A stretch of 64,000 nt of DNA. It comes from an uncultured Bellilinea sp. (GTDB lineage: Bacteria; Chloroflexota; Anaerolineae; Anaerolineales; Anaerolineaceae). The position numbers and the translations under genes were made by a program. Shown piece after piece: positions 37,580-48,053 of this stretch (position 1 is the first letter of the stretch; every line of letters starts with the position of its first letter). The stretch covers positions 1 to 64,000 of the forward strand of contig CALHYE010000001.1 in the NCBI GenBank assembly GCA_938040735.1, given 5' to 3'. The notes under the pieces were generated by a model. The model did no database searches, was not told the DNA's origin, and saw only the letters and a program-made list of their open reading frames with translations.

Positions 37580-38455
37580 ATGCCCGCCAGAAGAGCCATG
37601 TTGTATGTGCCTGCCGATGACGAACGGAAAATCCACAAAGCGGCCGGTTTAAATGTGGATAGCATCTGTCTGGATATTGAGGATGGGGTGGCGGTTAACC
37701 GCAAGTCAGTGGCGCGCGAAAACATTGCCGCTGCCCTGCGAACGGTCCATTTTGGCCGTTCGGAGCGGCTGGTACGGATTAACCCTTTAGGGTCAGGGTT
37801 GGCGGAAGAGGATTTGCGGGCTGTACTTGCGGCTCAGCCGGATGGAATTGTTCTGCCAAAGGTTGAGGGGGCAGATGAGGTGCAGTGGGTTTGCCGGGAG
37901 ATTGCTGCTGCCGAGCAAGCCAACGGTTGGAAAAGCGGTTCGATTGGATTGCTGGTGTTGATTGAAACCCCTCAGGCAGTCTTGAATTTGCGGGAAATCT
38001 GCACGGCAGACCTGCGTTTGCAAGGCTTGATTTTCGGAGCGGAAGATTTTGCGGGAAGTATTGGGGCTGTCCGCAGCCGGGATGCTCTTGAATTGTTGTA
38101 TGCCCGCAGCGCAGTAGTGATCCATGCCGCGGCATTCAATTTGCAGGCGATGGATATGGTCTGGTTAGACCTGAAAGATCTGGAAGGGCTGCGGCAGGAG
38201 GCGCAAGCCGGAGCGGCGCTGGGATTCACAGGTAAGCAAATCATTCATCCCAATCAGGTTCAACCTGTGCAGGAAGCCTTTACTCCCTCGGAAGAAGCGA
38301 TCCAATCTGCAAGGCGGATCATTGAAGCTGCTCAAGCCTATCAGCAGGCGGGTAAAGGCGCTTTTGCGCTGGATGGCAAAATGGTGGATGCTCCGGTCAT
38401 CAAGGCTGCCCTGCGGGTTTTGGAACGCGCCAGAACCGCCGGAAAAGCTGCTTAA
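37580..38455 (+). CDS. HpcH/HpaI-CitE family CoA ester lyase
   Basis: RRAMLYVPADDERKIHKA...DSICLDIEDGVAVNRK, GLIFGAEDFAGSIGA, GFTGKQIIHPNQV. Confidence 0.9.
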   Translation: MPARRAMLYVPADDERKIHKAAGLNVDSICLDIEDGVAVNRKSVARENIAAALRTVHFGRSERLVRINPLGSGLAEEDLRAVLAAQPDGIVLPKVEGADEVQWVCREIAAAEQANGWKSGSIGLLVLIETPQAVLNLREICTADLRLQGLIFGAEDFAGSIGAVRSRDALELLYARSAVVIHAAAFNLQAMDMVWLDLKDLEGLRQEAQAGAALGFTGKQIIHPNQVQPVQEAFTPSEEAIQSARRIIEAAQAYQQAGKGAFALDGKMVDAPVIKAALRVLERARTAGKAA

Positions 38456-38471
38456 TCCTTTGCCGAAAACT

Positions 38472-39722
38472 TTATTGCCGGCGTACCACAATCAGGGCAA
38501 TGTCGTCTGAGCGGCGGGCATTGCCGACAAAGCGGTGGACTTCGTTCAAGATTGCCGTGTGAACCTCCGCAGCCGGATGACCGGCGTAAGCCAGAGCCAC
38601 ATCTAAAAGGCGGTCCTCGCCAAAGAATTCGCTATTTTCATTTTGCGCTTCGGTGATCCCATCGGTATAGAGGATGAGCAAATCGCCGGGAGACACTCGC
38701 ACGGTTTTTTGTGTCCAACGCGCCTGCTCAGAGACCCCTAATGCCATGCCGGTTGTCTTTAGTTCGCCCAGGGAGATCTTTCCCTTGCCCGATAGGCTGA
38801 TGAGGTAACCCGGCGGGTGGCCGGCGTTGGCATAGGTCAACCTGCCGGTCAGCGGTTCGAGGATGCCAAAGAAAGCCGTCACAAACATGTTGCCGCGCGT
38901 ATCCGAGAGAATGCGCTCACTGACGGCGCTCATGGTAATGGCGGGCAGGGTTGGAAAACGCACCGCGTAAGTGCGAAAAAGCGTGCTGCTCAACGCCATG
39001 AACAGGGCCGCCCCCATCCCCTTATCCGAAACATCCGCCACCACAAACCCCATTTTGTGATTGGAAAGCGGGATGAAGTCATAAAAGTCGCCGGAGGTCT
39101 CTCTGGCGGGTTGTAAGGCCGTAACAATTTCCCAGCCGTTCAGGCGGGGGGCTTCTTCTGGGAGGATATCGGCCTGAATTTTACCGGCCATAGCCAGTTC
39201 ACGGTTGGTAAATTCCTCTTTTTCGGCTGCGGCAGATCGAGGAAGCGTGAAGGCATCCGCCAGGTCTTTCTCCAAGGGGGAGAGGTTGGAATGATTGAAA
39301 ACCGGATGCGGCATTTCTTCCTTTTCGGGCGAAGGGGAAGGATCGCGCTCCACCTGAAGCAAGGCCGCTTTAAATTCTTCTTCGCTGACATCGCGGGAAA
39401 ACAAGTAGAGAGGGACGCTGCCGAATTCTTCAAGGGGTAAGGTTTCTTCGGGGCATTCGAGCAACAGCACAATTTTCATGGTGGGCCAGAGGGAGTGAAT
39501 TTCGTTAACCAAATAGTGAGCCTGCTCGGCTGAGCTTTTGAAGTCCAGCAGAACCAGGGTTGGCTCAGTCAATTTGCACAATTCAACAATTTCGACTACG
39601 CTCTGAGCCTCACCGACCAGTTGAAAGTTCTTGATGCTCATGATCAAAGAGGAGAGACCTTTGCGATAAATTGCCTGATCAGAAGCCAGAGCAACGCGCG
39701 TGGCAGATTTCAAGGGGTTCAT
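38472..39722 (-). CDS. Response-regulator receiver + SpoIIE/PP2C phosphatase
   Basis: Receiver-like N-terminus (PTLVLLDFKSS) then AGKIQADILPEEAP...GDFYDFIPLSNHKMGFVVADVSDKGMGAALFMAL. Confidence 0.9.
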   Translation of the reverse strand: MNPLKSATRVALASDQAIYRKGLSSLIMSIKNFQLVGEAQSVVEIVELCKLTEPTLVLLDFKSSAEQAHYLVNEIHSLWPTMKIVLLLECPEETLPLEEFGSVPLYLFSRDVSEEEFKAALLQVERDPSPSPEKEEMPHPVFNHSNLSPLEKDLADAFTLPRSAAAEKEEFTNRELAMAGKIQADILPEEAPRLNGWEIVTALQPARETSGDFYDFIPLSNHKMGFVVADVSDKGMGAALFMALSSTLFRTYAVRFPTLPAITMSAVSERILSDTRGNMFVTAFFGILEPLTGRLTYANAGHPPGYLISLSGKGKISLGELKTTGMALGVSEQARWTQKTVRVSPGDLLILYTDGITEAQNENSEFFGEDRLLDVALAYAGHPAAEVHTAILNEVHRFVGNARRSDDIALIVVRRQ

Positions 39723-40029
39723 TCATTCCTGCCTTCAGAAAAACTCTGTCACCGAAGAAACTTCCCGTCCCAGAGGACGGCTTGTACACCGAGTTGCACA
39801 CGTTCATTATAACGGTCAATGGCCAGTTTCGTCCTCTCCAAAAGGTGAGTATCCCAGTGTGTTAAAAAAATTTTCATGATGAGCCAATAAATATTGATAT
39901 AATAAACTTTATAAGTAAATGATTATATCGAAAGGAGATCGGTTATTGATAGAAACCCGTATTGATTTATGCCGGTCGGGCAATTTGTGATCGTCCCTTT
40001 CCTGGTATTTGATCAGATTTGGAGAAAAA

Positions 40030-41838
40030 ATGAAAAAAACAGCCTCTTACATTTTGACATTTCTGGTAATCCTCTCCCTTGGGGTTGGTCTTTTACCCAA
40101 CTCTATCGTCCAGGCCAGTCAGCCAAAAGTTGCCTTTTGGCTAACTGTTTTACACAACAATGACGGTGAGTCGGACTTAATCAACCTTGGCAGGGGGTTA
40201 GAAGATTTTGGCGGAGCGGCTCGATTCAAAACTTTGGTAGATAGATTGAAGTGGGACGCGGTCCACGGAAAGCCGCCGTTTCCCTCTGCTCCCCGTAGTA
40301 TGGTGATGGTCTCCTCGGGTGATAACTTTTTAGCCGGTCCGGAATTCAATGCCAGCCTTGAAAAGGGCGTGCCATTTTACGATAGTATCGCCATGGACCT
40401 GATCGGATACGATGCAATTGCGCTGGGAAATCACGATTTCGATTTCGGCCCGGATGTTCTGGCGGACTTTATTCAAGGTTTTTCGGTTTCAAAACCGCCT
40501 TTCCTTAGCGTCAATCTGGATTTTTCGGCTGAACCGCGCCTGCAGGAATTGAAAAATCAGAAAAGGATTGCAGCCAGCACCACCGTAAAAACCCCGGCAG
40601 GACGGGTTGGTATTATTGGGGCGACTACGCCGATGCTTCCTTACATCTCCAGCCCGCGCAATGTTCGAGTCAATGATATGGTGGTTGAAGCGATTCTGGC
40701 AGAAGTACGCCGCCTGGAAGCGATGAAAATCAACAAAATCATCCTGATCAGCCACCTCCAAAGCATTACCGAAGATCTTTCGATGGTGCCGTACCTTTCA
40801 GGAGTTGACATCATCATCGCTGGCGGCGGTGATGAGGTGCTGGCTAATCCCGGGCAATTACTGGTGCCGGGTGACGAAACCCGTATTTTTGGTTCCTACC
40901 CCTTGTGGGCAACCGATTCAAATGGCGTTCAAGTGCCAGTAGTAACCACCGCAGGCAGTTATGCCTACGTGGGACGTCTGGTGGCGGGTTTCGACAAAGC
41001 CGGAAATCTGGTCTTGATTGATGAGTCTCAGAGCGGGCCGGTACGGGTTGCCGGAGGCAGTCAGCCGGATGCGGTTCCACCCAATCCCGAAGTGCAAACG
41101 CGGGTGGTTGAGCCATTAATTGAGGCGCTCAATGAAATGAGTATGAATGTGATTGGGATAAGTGAAGTGGCATTAGATGGCACAAGAACCAACATTCGCA
41201 GCCGGGAAACCAATCTGGGTAATTTGACCGCCGACGCATTACGCTGGCAGGCTGCTCAACTGGCCGGTTTGTACGGGGTGAGTGTGCCCCAGGTAGCTCT
41301 CCAAAATGGCGGGGGTATCCGCAATGCTTCCGTTATTCCAGCTGGCGATATCACCGAATTGACCACTTTCTCGATTCTGCCATTCCCTAACTTCGTTTCA
41401 ATTGTGGAAGGCATTTCCAGAGATCAGTTCAAACAGATACTGGAAAATGCCGTTTCGCGGGTTGAATTTGGGGATGGCCGCTTCGCCCAAATTTCCGGTT
41501 TTCGTTTTGTCTGGGATCCGGCCGGCACCGCTCAAACACTGGATGCAAACGGGAATGTCCTCACAGTTGGTTCGAGAGTCAGGGATGTATTCCTGGATGA
41601 TGGCACTCAGATTGTCGGAGATGGCAGCGTCATCCCAGGGCCGGATTTGACGGTTGCGACAATTGATTTTCTGGCGCGGGGCGGCGATCAGTATCCTTTC
41701 CGGGGGGCTGCCTTTACAACCGTCGGTGTAACTTATCAGCAATCCCTTCGGAATTACATTCAATCCGGTTTGGGTGGTGTGATCACAGCAACCCAATATC
41801 CTGAAGGCGGGCAGGGGCGGATTACCCCCCTGCCATAA
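40030..41838 (+). CDS. Secreted 5'-nucleotidase/UshA-like metallophosphatase
   Basis: Signal peptide; LTVLHNNDGESDL, SSGDNFLAGP, DAIALGNHDFDFGP, NLTADALRWQA, LQNGGGIRN. Confidence 0.92.
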   Translation: MKKTASYILTFLVILSLGVGLLPNSIVQASQPKVAFWLTVLHNNDGESDLINLGRGLEDFGGAARFKTLVDRLKWDAVHGKPPFPSAPRSMVMVSSGDNFLAGPEFNASLEKGVPFYDSIAMDLIGYDAIALGNHDFDFGPDVLADFIQGFSVSKPPFLSVNLDFSAEPRLQELKNQKRIAASTTVKTPAGRVGIIGATTPMLPYISSPRNVRVNDMVVEAILAEVRRLEAMKINKIILISHLQSITEDLSMVPYLSGVDIIIAGGGDEVLANPGQLLVPGDETRIFGSYPLWATDSNGVQVPVVTTAGSYAYVGRLVAGFDKAGNLVLIDESQSGPVRVAGGSQPDAVPPNPEVQTRVVEPLIEALNEMSMNVIGISEVALDGTRTNIRSRETNLGNLTADALRWQAAQLAGLYGVSVPQVALQNGGGIRNASVIPAGDITELTTFSILPFPNFVSIVEGISRDQFKQILENAVSRVEFGDGRFAQISGFRFVWDPAGTAQTLDANGNVLTVGSRVRDVFLDDGTQIVGDGSVIPGPDLTVATIDFLARGGDQYPFRGAAFTTVGVTYQQSLRNYIQSGLGGVITATQYPEGGQGRITPLP

Positions 41839-41876
41839 GGTTTGAACTCTCAAACGGAATTGGTTAGGGGTTAATC

Positions 41877-41915
41877 GGCTCACTCCCGTTTCATTCTTTC
41901 AAACGGGAGTGAGCC
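41877..41915 (+). terminator. Long hairpin terminator-like element (15-bp stem)
   Basis: GGCTCACTCCCGTTT/AAACGGGAGTGAGCC, 9-nt loop; weak U-run. Confidence 0.55.
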
Positions 41916-41924
41916 TCTCAACGG

Positions 41925-43232
41925 ATGGTGGATGTGCAATTCAAGAAACAACCGTTTTCCATTTCTTCTTTGCTTTTGGGCATTGTTTTTTTTAACTTGC
42001 TGGTGCGGATGGTTCAACCGGTGAATGGACAAACACCCGAGCCGTCGGATTTCTGTTCCATGCCGTTTCAGCCGGTAGCAGCGCCTTTGACCGAACTGGG
42101 AAACACGGAATATAGGCGAATGGACGGAAGGTCAACCGGTTTTACCGGAGGGCTTTATCCCAATGGAAGCAACAGCCGCCCGGCACGACACGAAGCCGCC
42201 GGTTTGGAATTATCCCGCCAGATTCAACCTCTGACAAAGGACGGGCAAGTAGACAAAGAAAACGGACGAATTTTGGTCATTTCGATTGGTATGTCGAATA
42301 CAGCAACCGAGTTTGGGGCTTTTACGCGGCTGGCTCAACAAAAGGTGGAACTCAACCCGCGGGTGGTGTTGTTGAATGGGGCATTACCCAACCAGGTTGC
42401 TGAACGCTGGGCTAATCCCAAAGGAATTGCCTGGCAGGAATTGGACAGGAGAATTACCGGTTACGGATTTTCCCCCCAACAGGTGCAGGTGGCATGGGTT
42501 AAGCTGACCAACACCGGTGGGGGAGATTTTCCGCAGAAGGCATTGGCCTTGCAGGCAGACTTGCAGGCGATTGTTCAGCATTTGAACGACCAGTTTCCCA
42601 ATCTAAAATTGGTGTTTCTTTCCAGCCGGACGCGTTCCTACACCTACTGGCGCGGTTTAAGCCCGGAACCGCTGGCGTATGAAACCGGTTTTGCGGTAAA
42701 GTGGTTGATTGAGAAGCAAATAGAAGGCGATTCTGAATTGAATTTTGACCCAAAGCAAGGTAAGGTGAGAGCAGCCCATCTTTCATGGGGGCCTTATTTA
42801 TGGGCTGATGGGGAGAATCCCAGAGAAGATGGTTTCCTGTGGACGGGAAGCGATTTAACCAACGATTGTACCCATCCCTCGCCTGCGGGGGCTGAAAAGA
42901 TCGCCCAACAGTTATGGGAATTTTTCAGCGCAGATACGCTCACACGCGATTGGTTTTTGTTATCAGCGAAGGCGGAAGTGGAAATCCACACTTCATCGCC
43001 CGTGAGGATGACGACCCCCTCCATTACGCCCCAAATCTCTCCTGAAATAACCCGCGCAATACTGCTCAATCCCTATGTTCCGCCGGTTACTTCTTTTGCT
43101 CCCACCGAGGCCGGAAAAGAAAGAAACCCGATGGAGAATTCTTCTTCTTTGGAAGCCGGTATGATTCTGCTGGCGGCGTTGGTGGGCATCGGCGCTGTTT
43201 GGGGATGGCTGCATGGAAGGAAGAAAAATTAA
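41925..43232 (+). CDS. Secreted/membrane-anchored SGNH-hydrolase-like protein
   Basis: N-terminal hydrophobic signal, ILVISIGMSNTATEF-like block, C-terminal TM LLAALVGIGAVWGWLHGRKKN. Confidence 0.55.
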   Translation: MVDVQFKKQPFSISSLLLGIVFFNLLVRMVQPVNGQTPEPSDFCSMPFQPVAAPLTELGNTEYRRMDGRSTGFTGGLYPNGSNSRPARHEAAGLELSRQIQPLTKDGQVDKENGRILVISIGMSNTATEFGAFTRLAQQKVELNPRVVLLNGALPNQVAERWANPKGIAWQELDRRITGYGFSPQQVQVAWVKLTNTGGGDFPQKALALQADLQAIVQHLNDQFPNLKLVFLSSRTRSYTYWRGLSPEPLAYETGFAVKWLIEKQIEGDSELNFDPKQGKVRAAHLSWGPYLWADGENPREDGFLWTGSDLTNDCTHPSPAGAEKIAQQLWEFFSADTLTRDWFLLSAKAEVEIHTSSPVRMTTPSITPQISPEITRAILLNPYVPPVTSFAPTEAGKERNPMENSSSLEAGMILLAALVGIGAVWGWLHGRKKN

Positions 43233-43496
43233 TCCGCCTGAAACTATAAAAAATTTATAAAGAACAAGCCGCCTTTTTTCAGGTATTATAATTTCAATTA
43301 ATTTGATAGATATTATTAATAATTTGGCAAAGACTTTGAGATTCCACTCTTAAATTGTCTGATTTCCAAATCTCGACAGGCGGGGTTGAACTCAGGTTGT
43401 AGCGGGTGAACTTCTGTACAGCGGCTGAACAGGGGGAAATCCACCCGTTTCATCGAAGGATAGGTTTCGGTTAACTTTTATAAAAGGACTGTCAGG

Positions 43497-44420
43497 GTGA
43501 AAGACGTGTTCCGTTCCTCGCGTTTTCGTTTTTTGTTTACCGGATTAATTCTGGTGCTAATGATATTTGGATCCGCGCCCAATCAAGCCGTTCGAGCCGA
43601 TGGGCTGGCGGGGTTTGCCCTCTCTTTCGATGGCAGAGATGATATGGTCAACCTGGGCAGTACCGTGTCCATGTTCCCCAATGATGGCTGGGTTTATACG
43701 AAAACGGTGAGTTTATGGGTTAAACCGGAAGGTGTGGCGGACTGTTCGGTCATCAACGGTGTTCCGCGGATTGAACCGGCGCAGTGCGATAATATTTTTG
43801 GCGATTTTGCGCGTTGGTGGGGGATCAGCCGCGGGCCGACTCAAATCTGGGTGTGGATGGCTTGTTTTGATCCGGCTAATCCCTCCACATATCCTCCTTA
43901 TTCCCCTATTCGCCAGATTCAGTTTGGTTATACCCTGAATGAATGGATGCACATCGCCCTGGTGCATGGTAACGGCTATCTTTCGGCTTATAAAAACGGT
44001 TATCTGGTTGGCTCGGTTAACTGCATTGGCACGGCACAGCCGCCGGCCCAACCCATCCTGCTCTTCGGCGGGATGATCAAAGCCGACAGCCAGAATCAGA
44101 ATCATAGTTTTTGGGGATTCCAGGGTGAGATTGATGAGGTGCGGATTTACTCAACCGCATTGAGCCAGCAGGAAATACAGGATACGATGATGAATGAGCT
44201 CACTGGCGGTGAAAGCGGATTGGTCGCTTATTACAAAATGTCGAATGGCAGCGGCCTGGTCGTTCTGGATGACAGCGGCAACGGGAAAGATGGTCAATTA
44301 ATGGACGGGACGAATATTGTGCCCGGCAATGGGACGCCGCCTTTATGGGTTTATTCAACTGCGTTAGATAATGTACCGCCGGCTCAACGTTTTATTTACT
44401 TACCGATGGTGAGGAAATAA
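43497..44420 (+). CDS. Secreted LamG/concanavalin-like domain protein
   Basis: Signal peptide; YALSFDGRDD-like start, GEIDEVRIYSTALSQQEIQ; C-terminus RFIYLPMVRK; GTG start. Confidence 0.85.
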   Translation: MKDVFRSSRFRFLFTGLILVLMIFGSAPNQAVRADGLAGFALSFDGRDDMVNLGSTVSMFPNDGWVYTKTVSLWVKPEGVADCSVINGVPRIEPAQCDNIFGDFARWWGISRGPTQIWVWMACFDPANPSTYPPYSPIRQIQFGYTLNEWMHIALVHGNGYLSAYKNGYLVGSVNCIGTAQPPAQPILLFGGMIKADSQNQNHSFWGFQGEIDEVRIYSTALSQQEIQDTMMNELTGGESGLVAYYKMSNGSGLVVLDDSGNGKDGQLMDGTNIVPGNGTPPLWVYSTALDNVPPAQRFIYLPMVRK

Positions 44421-44442
44421 AATATCCGTTATTAGAATTTTT

Positions 44443-45081
44443 TTATGGTTGCTGACCGGCTTCTATTACTCGAATCTTCACCCAAAAGGCCTTATCGCCG
44501 CCGCTGCCCAGACCAAAAATCACTCCCTGGGGATTTTGCAATTTCCAGTAACTTTCATAATCGCGCGGCTGGTCGGGGGCTTTCATGTTGACCGAAATGT
44601 CCACCAATCCATCCGGCGGCACATTCACCGGCAGGTTGAAACTGGGGGGAGCGCCCAGCACATTTCCGGATTCAAACACAATCCGGTAACTGGTGGTCCA
44701 GGTGCAGGAACCGGTGTTTTTCAACCGCCAGGTTTTAATGAAGGTTTGCCCCGGGGAAAACTCGCTTCCATCGGGTACGGTAACATCGCTGACAAATTCA
44801 GCCCTTTCGCAGGGTTTGACGCCTTCAGCAGGGGTGAGCGTTGGTAAGGATTGGGGTTGCGCGCTGGTTTGTGCGGCAGGGGGCGGCGTGGAGGTGATCA
44901 TCTGGGCAAATTGGGTGGTGAGCGCCGAGACGGTTTGGGCCGCGGAGGTGCCGGCAAAATCGCCGGTAGGGGTGAGCGCTTGACCGGGTTTGGGTAGATT
45001 GCAGCCCGCGCTTATGAACAGAATCACAATCGTGCCTGACCAGAGGAATAGAAAAATATGGTTAGGGTGTATTTTCTTCAT
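44443..45081 (-). CDS. Lipoprotein with NBR1-type Ig-like domain
   Basis: FVSDVTVPDGSEFSPGQTFIKTWRLKNTGSCTWTTSYRIVFESGN. Confidence 0.88.
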   Translation of the reverse strand: MKKIHPNHIFLFLWSGTIVILFISAGCNLPKPGQALTPTGDFAGTSAAQTVSALTTQFAQMITSTPPPAAQTSAQPQSLPTLTPAEGVKPCERAEFVSDVTVPDGSEFSPGQTFIKTWRLKNTGSCTWTTSYRIVFESGNVLGAPPSFNLPVNVPPDGLVDISVNMKAPDQPRDYESYWKLQNPQGVIFGLGSGGDKAFWVKIRVIEAGQQP

Positions 45082-45117
45082 GTTTGGTTTTACCGGCTTA
45101 AGCATAGCCATAAACAT

Positions 45118-45144
45118 ACCGCCCGTCAAGTAAGGACGGGCGGT
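45118..45144 (-). terminator. GC-rich hairpin ACCGCCCGTC/GACGGGCGGT between two minus-strand genes
   Basis: Perfect 10-bp stem, 7-nt loop; no U-run, so terminator role uncertain. Confidence 0.4.
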
Positions 45145-45166
45145 CATCGCGAGACCTTATTCAGAA

Positions 45167-46195
45167 TTATTTTCTGACCATCGGGAGAAACAAGAAATTG
45201 TTCATGTTGGGATCGAGGGTGCGGGTGGGGGTGAGGCTGGGCTGGGGTGTAAAACCGGGCGGCAGACGGGTGGATGTTGAACTGGGAGATGGCGTGTTGG
45301 TGAAGGTTGCGGTCACGGTAAAGGTGGGGGGCAAAGTTGGGGTCGGGCCGCTGCCAAATAAATTAGACAGTACCCAGAGCGGATAATTACCCGGCGGGTT
45401 TTGTCCTTCAATGTGAACTAAGGTCCCGTTGTTGCCATTGCCGCTGTCATCGGTTAACACCAGGCCGCTGCCATTGCTCATTTTGTAGTAGGCCATCAGG
45501 GCAGGCTCAAAAGGAGGGGATAATTCATTGTAAATATCGGCTCGGATTTCTTCACCGGATAATGGCCGGTTGTAAACCCGCACCTCATCAATCAGCCCTT
45601 TGAAGAGATATTTTCGATCCGGTGGGGTAAAACCGCCGCCGATGTGCAGAACAGTCTGTTCGGCAGGTCCGCCGTCAGCGCCAAGGCTCATTCCGCTCTC
45701 ACGGCTACCGGCTAAAAACCCAAAGCGATAAGCATCTAACCGGTTGTTGTGATGAACCAGTGTAATGTGAATCCATTCGCCATTTTCATAAATGATTGGA
45801 ATTGAGTCAAAGCCGCTGGTAGGACTTTTATCAAAATTCCAAACCCAAATACGGTCCTCGCCGTTAAGGATACCTCGATAGATGCCCCAAAAGCGCGGAC
45901 GGTCGCCTACAATCAATTGACAGCTGCCGGGATCCGGGCCGGTACAGACCGGAGAGGGTGCGAGCGGTTTGACCCAAACACTGATGCTCTTTGTGGACTG
46001 CCAACTTGAATCACCGAAAATGATCCACTCTTTTTTCGTGGCCACATAATTCGACCATCCGTCAAATTCCAGGGCATAGTTGACCGGGTCAGCATAACCG
46101 GGAGAGGGATTCTGGAAAAGCATACCCAGAAGTATCAAGGTCAAGATTGTAAGAAGCAAAGGTCTTTTTTTGTGGTGATTTTTGGATATAAACAT
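45167..46195 (-). CDS. Secreted LamG domain protein with Pro/Thr/Ser-rich stalk
   Basis: YALEFDGWSNYVATK, GLIDEVRVYNRPLSGEEI, stalk TPTLPPTFTVTATFTNTPSPSSTSTR, C-terminus NFLFLPMVRK. Confidence 0.85.
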   Translation of the reverse strand: MFISKNHHKKRPLLLTILTLILLGMLFQNPSPGYADPVNYALEFDGWSNYVATKKEWIIFGDSSWQSTKSISVWVKPLAPSPVCTGPDPGSCQLIVGDRPRFWGIYRGILNGEDRIWVWNFDKSPTSGFDSIPIIYENGEWIHITLVHHNNRLDAYRFGFLAGSRESGMSLGADGGPAEQTVLHIGGGFTPPDRKYLFKGLIDEVRVYNRPLSGEEIRADIYNELSPPFEPALMAYYKMSNGSGLVLTDDSGNGNNGTLVHIEGQNPPGNYPLWVLSNLFGSGPTPTLPPTFTVTATFTNTPSPSSTSTRLPPGFTPQPSLTPTRTLDPNMNNFLFLPMVRK

Positions 46196-46403
46196 CGTCA
46201 AATTCCTCCCGCTACTCCAACTTTTCCCCCGCTAACTCGATGATTATTGTGAAGAGGAGTTAAGTAATTGTTAAATAATTTTATCAGGTTTATCAACGAA
46301 TAATTTTTAGAAAAGTTTGAGAATTGTGAAGTTAATTGCCACCTATCCTTAATCTTTTCAAAGAATATTCTCATGCTCGCTGCGATCAAGTAAAATAAGG
46401 AGA

Positions 46404-46952
46404 ATGAAATTCACCCCCTGCTGCATTCCAGATGTTGTGCTGATTGAACCGCGTCTGTTTGGCGACCAGCGCGGTTTCTTCATGGAAACCTACCAGCAAA
46501 AAGTGTTTGCCGAGCATGGGATTGCCGCTCAGTTTGTGCAGGATAATCACTCCGGCTCAAGGCGTGCAACCCTGCGCGGCTTGCATTACCAGATTCGCCA
46601 GCCCCAGGGGAAACTGGTGCGGGTGATTGCGGGCGAGATCTTCGATGTGGCGGTGGATTTACGCCGCAGTTCGCCGACTTTTGGTCAATGGGTGGGGGAG
46701 ATTCTCTCCGCCGAAAATAAGCGTCAGTTGTGGGTGCCACCCGGATTCGCCCATGGCTTTTATGTGCTGAGCGAATGGGCGGAAGTGGTGTATAAAGCCA
46801 GCGATTTTTACGCCCCGCAGTGGGAGCGTACTCTTTTGTGGAACGACCCGGCGGTAGGAATTGAATGGCCGCTCCTGGACGGGTTAGAATTGCTCATCTC
46901 TGAGAAAGACCGCGCCGGCTTGCCCCTGGCGCAGGCTGAAACCTATCCCTGA
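46404..46952 (+). CDS. rfbC: dTDP-4-dehydrorhamnose 3,5-epimerase
   Basis: PDVVLIEPRLFGDQRGFFMETYQQ, FVQDNHSGSRRATLRGLHYQ, WVPPGFAHGFYVLSE. Confidence 0.96.
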   Translation: MKFTPCCIPDVVLIEPRLFGDQRGFFMETYQQKVFAEHGIAAQFVQDNHSGSRRATLRGLHYQIRQPQGKLVRVIAGEIFDVAVDLRRSSPTFGQWVGEILSAENKRQLWVPPGFAHGFYVLSEWAEVVYKASDFYAPQWERTLLWNDPAVGIEWPLLDGLELLISEKDRAGLPLAQAETYP

Positions 46953-46967
46953 TTTTATGGAGGAATG

Positions 46968-48053
46968 ATGCAAAATATCCTGATTACGGGCGGGGCAGGT
47001 TTTATCGGTTCCAATTTTGTCCATTATATTTTAGGGCTCAATCCATCTGTCCGAGTGATCAATTTGGATGCCCTGACCTATGCCGGCAGCCTGGAAAACC
47101 TCAAAGGATTGCCGGATGAAAGCCGGCATGTGTTTGTGCAGGGGGATATTTGCGATCGTCCGCTGGTAGACCGTCTGCTGCACGACCACGAGATTGACAC
47201 AGTGGTGCACTTTGCAGCCGAATCGCATGTGGACCGCTCAATTCACGGCCCCGGTCAGTTCGTTCAAACCAACATCATCGGCACCTATACCTTGCTGGAA
47301 GCCTGCCGTCAGTACTGGTTGAAGGAAAACTTTGCTCAAACCCGGCCGGTACGCTTCCATCATGTTTCAACCGACGAAGTGTTTGGATCGCTCCATCCAG
47401 AAGATCCACCCTTCCGCGAGGATACGCCCTACGCGCCAAATTCGCCCTATTCAGCCTCTAAAGCAGCCAGCGATCATCTGGTACGGGCTTATTATCATAC
47501 CTACGGACTGCCGGTAACCATTTCCAACTGCTCCAACAATTACGGCCCGCGCCAGTTCCCGGAAAAGTTAATTCCGCTGATGATTCTCAATGCGCTGGAA
47601 GGCAAACCCCTGCCGGTGTACGGGGATGGCAAACAAATTCGCGACTGGCTGCATGTGCAGGATCACTGCGAAGCAATTTACCGCATTTTAGAAGACGGAA
47701 AGCCCGGCGAAACGTATAATATCGGTGGGAATAACCAGCCCACCAATCTCGAAATCATCCAGCACATTTGCGCCATACTCGATGAGCTGCGTCCCGAATC
47801 TCCCTATCGTCCGCATTTTCAGTTGAAACAACATGTGACCGACCGTCCCGGTCACGACCGGCGCTATGCTATGGACATCCGCAAAATTGAGCGCGAACTG
47901 GGTTGGAAGCCGCGCTTTGAACTTTCCAGCGGTTTGCGCCAGGCGGTGTCGTGGTATCTGGAAAACGGCGAGTGGGTAGCCGCCATTCGTCAACAGCAGG
48001 AATATCAGGCGTGGCTGATGAAAAATTACGCTGCACGAGGAGAAGCAAAATGA
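46968..48053 (+). CDS. rfbB: dTDP-glucose 4,6-dehydratase
   Basis: [72 protein letters not shown]. Confidence 0.96.
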   Translation: MQNILITGGAGFIGSNFVHYILGLNPSVRVINLDALTYAGSLENLKGLPDESRHVFVQGDICDRPLVDRLLHDHEIDTVVHFAAESHVDRSIHGPGQFVQTNIIGTYTLLEACRQYWLKENFAQTRPVRFHHVSTDEVFGSLHPEDPPFREDTPYAPNSPYSASKAASDHLVRAYYHTYGLPVTISNCSNNYGPRQFPEKLIPLMILNALEGKPLPVYGDGKQIRDWLHVQDHCEAIYRILEDGKPGETYNIGGNNQPTNLEIIQHICAILDELRPESPYRPHFQLKQHVTDRPGHDRRYAMDIRKIERELGWKPRFELSSGLRQAVSWYLENGEWVAAIRQQQEYQAWLMKNYAARGEAK

